From Ulvibacter litoralis (GTDB lineage Bacteria > Bacteroidota > Bacteroidia > Flavobacteriales > Flavobacteriaceae), in contig NZ_FNBA01000001.1 of the NCBI RefSeq assembly GCF_900102055.1, positions 1,141,085 to 1,205,084 on the forward strand: a stretch of DNA of 64,000 nt, written 5' to 3'. The notes under the pieces are model-generated. The model saw only the letters and a program-made list of their open reading frames with translations. It was not told the origin of the DNA and did no database searches. The position numbers and the translations under genes are program-made. Shown in pieces: positions 62,105 through 64,000 of this stretch. Each line of letters starts with the position of its first letter. The first letter of the stretch is position 1.

Positions 62105-64000
62105 TTACTCCACAGTCACTACCAAATCATTTTTAAACACCATCGTACCCGGCTTCAGCGTAATCGACTTTACTTTTCCTGCTTTGGTTGCGGTAACCGT
62201 AGTTTCCATTTTCATCGCTTCAATAATAAACAACGGATCGTTCTTTTTTATTTCTTGCCCTTTTTTCACCAACACCTTATATAACATACCTTGTAACGGA
62301 GCACCCATCTGACTTGCATCTGAAACATCTGCTTTTAGGTTTTCTATCTTTTTAATGTTTAGCGATTTGTCTAGCACTTCCACCAATCTGTTTTCTCCAT
62401 TTACTTTGAAAAATACAATTCGCACTCCTTCATCATTGGCATTACCAATAGACAGCAGTTTTACAATGATCGTTTTTCCTGGTTCTAAATCGATCAGTAC
62501 TTCTTGCCCTACCTTCATTCCGTAGAAAAAATTCTCGGTCGGTAAAATCGCTACATTTCCATATAAATTGTGTTTTTGGTGCGCGTCTTCAAAAACTCTT
62601 GGGTATAAACTATAGGATAAGAAATCTTCAAATTCGATAGGTCGCGTAAAGCCTGGCTGAAATTTCTTCTGAAAGCTTTTATATTCAGCATTAAAATCGA
62701 TGGGTTTTAAATGTGCATTCGGTCGGTCGGTATACGGTTCGTTGTTTTTCAGAATTATCTTCTGAAGCTCCTTCGGAAAGCCTCCTAAAGGTTGCCCTAA
62801 ATCTCCTTTGAAAAAGTTTATCACCGATTCTGGAAACGAAATGTCTTGTCCGCGCTCCATCACATCTTGCGGACTTAAATCGTTAGTGACCATGAAAATG
62901 GCCATGTCGCCTACAACCTTAGAACTTGGAGTTACTTTTACTAAGTTTCCGAAGAGGGTATTTACGTTTCCGTACATTTTTTTCACTTCGTCAAAACGAT
63001 CACCCAATCCTAAAGCGGTTGCTTGCGGGCGTAAATTTGAATATTGTCCTCCCGGAATTTCATGTTGATACACTTCTGCAGTTCCCGATTTTAAACCAGA
63101 TTCAAACGGATAGTACAATTCACGAACATCTTCCCAGTAATTTGAAAATTGATTCAAAGTATTGGTGTCAAAATGATGCGCACGCTCTTGGTGTTTCATC
63201 ATTTCTACAATTGAATTGAAATTAGGTTGCGAAGTAAGTCCCGACAAACCTCCCAAAGCAACATCTACCACATCAACTCCTGCTTCAATCGCTTTTAAAT
63301 AGGTGGCAGATTGAATGGAAGAAGTGTCGTGCGTATGCAAATGCAACGGAATGTTGAGCGTGTCTTTTAAAGCACCTACCAACTCGGTAGCAGCGTACGG
63401 ACTTAACAATCCGGCCATGTCTTTAATGGCAATCATGTGTGCGCCGGCATTCTCCAAGTCTTTTGCCAGTTGGGTGTAGTATTTTAAGTTGTATTTGGTT
63501 TCGTTTTTGTCTAAAATATTTCCGGTGTAACTAATAGCAGCTTCTGCAATACCCCCCGTTTTGTTTCGGACGAAGTTAATGCTAGGCTCCATCGCTTTTA
63601 CCCAGTTTAGAGAATCGAAAATTCGGAAAATATCAATTCCGTTTTCCCATGATTTTTCGATGAATTTTTCAATCAAGTTGTCTGGATATGCTTTGTATCC
63701 TACACCGTTGGAACCACGCAATAGCATCTGAAATAAGATGTTAGGCATCAGTTTCCGAAGTTGGCGTAAGCGCGTCCACGGACTTTCATGTAAAAAGCGC
63801 AAGGCTACGTCGAAAGTAGCACCTCCCCACATTTCGATACTAAAGGTGTTGGGGTGATTTTTCGCATAACTTTCAGCAACTTTCAACATATCGTACGAGC
63901 GCATTCGTGTTGCCAACAATGATTGGTGCGCATCTCGAATGGTAGTATCGGTATAATGTATTTTCTTTTCGTCTTTTAACCACGCACAAAATTTCTCTGG
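62105..64000 (-). CDS. pyc: Pyruvate carboxylase, N-terminal part beyond right edge
   Basis: 631 residues of the C-terminal part are visible and the frame is open to the window edge. The carboxyltransferase domain starts near the edge (TDTTIRDAHQSLLATRMRSY) and continues with EMWGGATFDVALRFLHES and MLLRGSNGVGY. A PYC-type allosteric/linker region follows. The biotin carrier domain ends the protein, with the biotinylated Lys in EAMKMET about 35 residues before the C-terminus. The residues before the carboxyltransferase domain and the wording of its motifs favour pyruvate carboxylase over the oxaloacetate decarboxylase alpha subunit. It replenishes oxaloacetate for the TCA cycle. The biotin carboxylase domain should lie just outside the window. 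Confidence 0.9.
   Translation of the reverse strand, partial: PEKFCAWLKDEKKIHYTDTTIRDAHQSLLATRMRSYDMLKVAESYAKNHPNTFSIEMWGGATFDVALRFLHESPWTRLRQLRKLMPNILFQMLLRGSNGVGYKAYPDNLIEKFIEKSWENGIDIFRIFDSLNWVKAMEPSINFVRNKTGGIAEAAISYTGNILDKNETKYNLKYYTQLAKDLENAGAHMIAIKDMAGLLSPYAATELVGALKDTLNIPLHLHTHDTSSIQSATYLKAIEAGVDVVDVALGGLSGLTSQPNFNSIVEMMKHQERAHHFDTNTLNQFSNYWEDVRELYYPFESGLKSGTAEVYQHEIPGGQYSNLRPQATALGLGDRFDEVKKMYGNVNTLFGNLVKVTPSSKVVGDMAIFMVTNDLSPQDVMERGQDISFPESVINFFKGDLGQPLGGFPKELQKIILKNNEPYTDRPNAHLKPIDFNAEYKSFQKKFQPGFTRPIEFEDFLSYSLYPRVFEDAHQKHNLYGNVAILPTENFFYGMKVGQEVLIDLEPGKTIIVKLLSIGNANDEGVRIVFFKVNGENRLVEVLDKSLNIKKIENLKADVSDASQMGAPLQGMLYKVLVKKGQEIKKNDPLFIIEAMKMETTVTATKAGKVKSITLKPGTMVFKNDLVVTVE

Noticed and set aside
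1-64000. Prophage, insertion sequence, integrase or genomic island
   Set aside because: No transposase, recombinase, phage structural gene, terminal inverted repeat or duplicated tRNA end was found; composition looks uniform by eye.

Overview
The window is a chromosomal segment of a Flavobacteriaceae-type Bacteroidota. The evidence is low GC (about one third by eye), promoters of the Bacteroidota type (TTG, about 20 nt, TAnnTTTG), type IX secretion C-terminal sorting domains, a SusC/SusD pair, an ExbB-membrane protein-ExbD-ExbD operon and a split set of flavobacterial housekeeping genes. I see no phage, IS, integrase or CRISPR array. Genes are dense and most intergenic boundaries carry a clear intrinsic hairpin.

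Layout: 1-8100 holds a PiT phosphate transporter (cut by the left edge), a small secreted MORN-like protein, and a TonB-dependent receptor with a surface lipoprotein built from two near-identical tandem units. 8269-19065 is housekeeping plus secretion: dgt, a large M36 metalloprotease exported by T9SS, dxs, tadA, a cold shock protein, a ClC channel with a small membrane partner, and aspS. 19269-23601 is a SusC/SusD pair without glycan enzymes. 23663-30336 is a complete RND efflux operon (tetR-tolC-MFP-RND) with a recognisable promoter and an inverted-repeat operator candidate. 30503-36184 has a polyprenyl synthase, a beta-barrel protein and sucA-sucB. 36274-39131 is a TPR histidine kinase/NarL-type regulator pair, followed by an unlisted 46-residue membrane ORF with its own operator-like palindrome. 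39195-41658 has a retropepsin-like protein, tatD, ansA and tRNA-Ser(GGA). 42026-44379 is the exb energy-transduction operon. 44478-57131 is a barrel protein and then a long minus-strand run: membrane protein, rpoN, asnS, an MMPL exporter, a DUF5686-like barrel, frr, pyrH, tsf, rpsB, rpsI, rplM. 57407-61985 holds three paralogues of seven-repeat (propeller-like) surface proteins, one broken by a single-nucleotide frameshift. The right edge cuts pyruvate carboxylase.

Functionally the segment mixes translation and TCA genes with envelope functions: TonB energisation (exb), two TonB receptors that would use it, two T9SS cargo proteins, surface lipoproteins and efflux. The most interesting items are the propeller-protein trio (two export routes, one frameshifted copy, a shared N-terminal cassette), an iterated octamer TTCCGAAG occurring about 28 times in all reading frames, the hidden small membrane ORF beside the two-component system, and structured leaders and terminators around rpsB-tsf. 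Positions of short sites were read by eye and may be off by a base or so.
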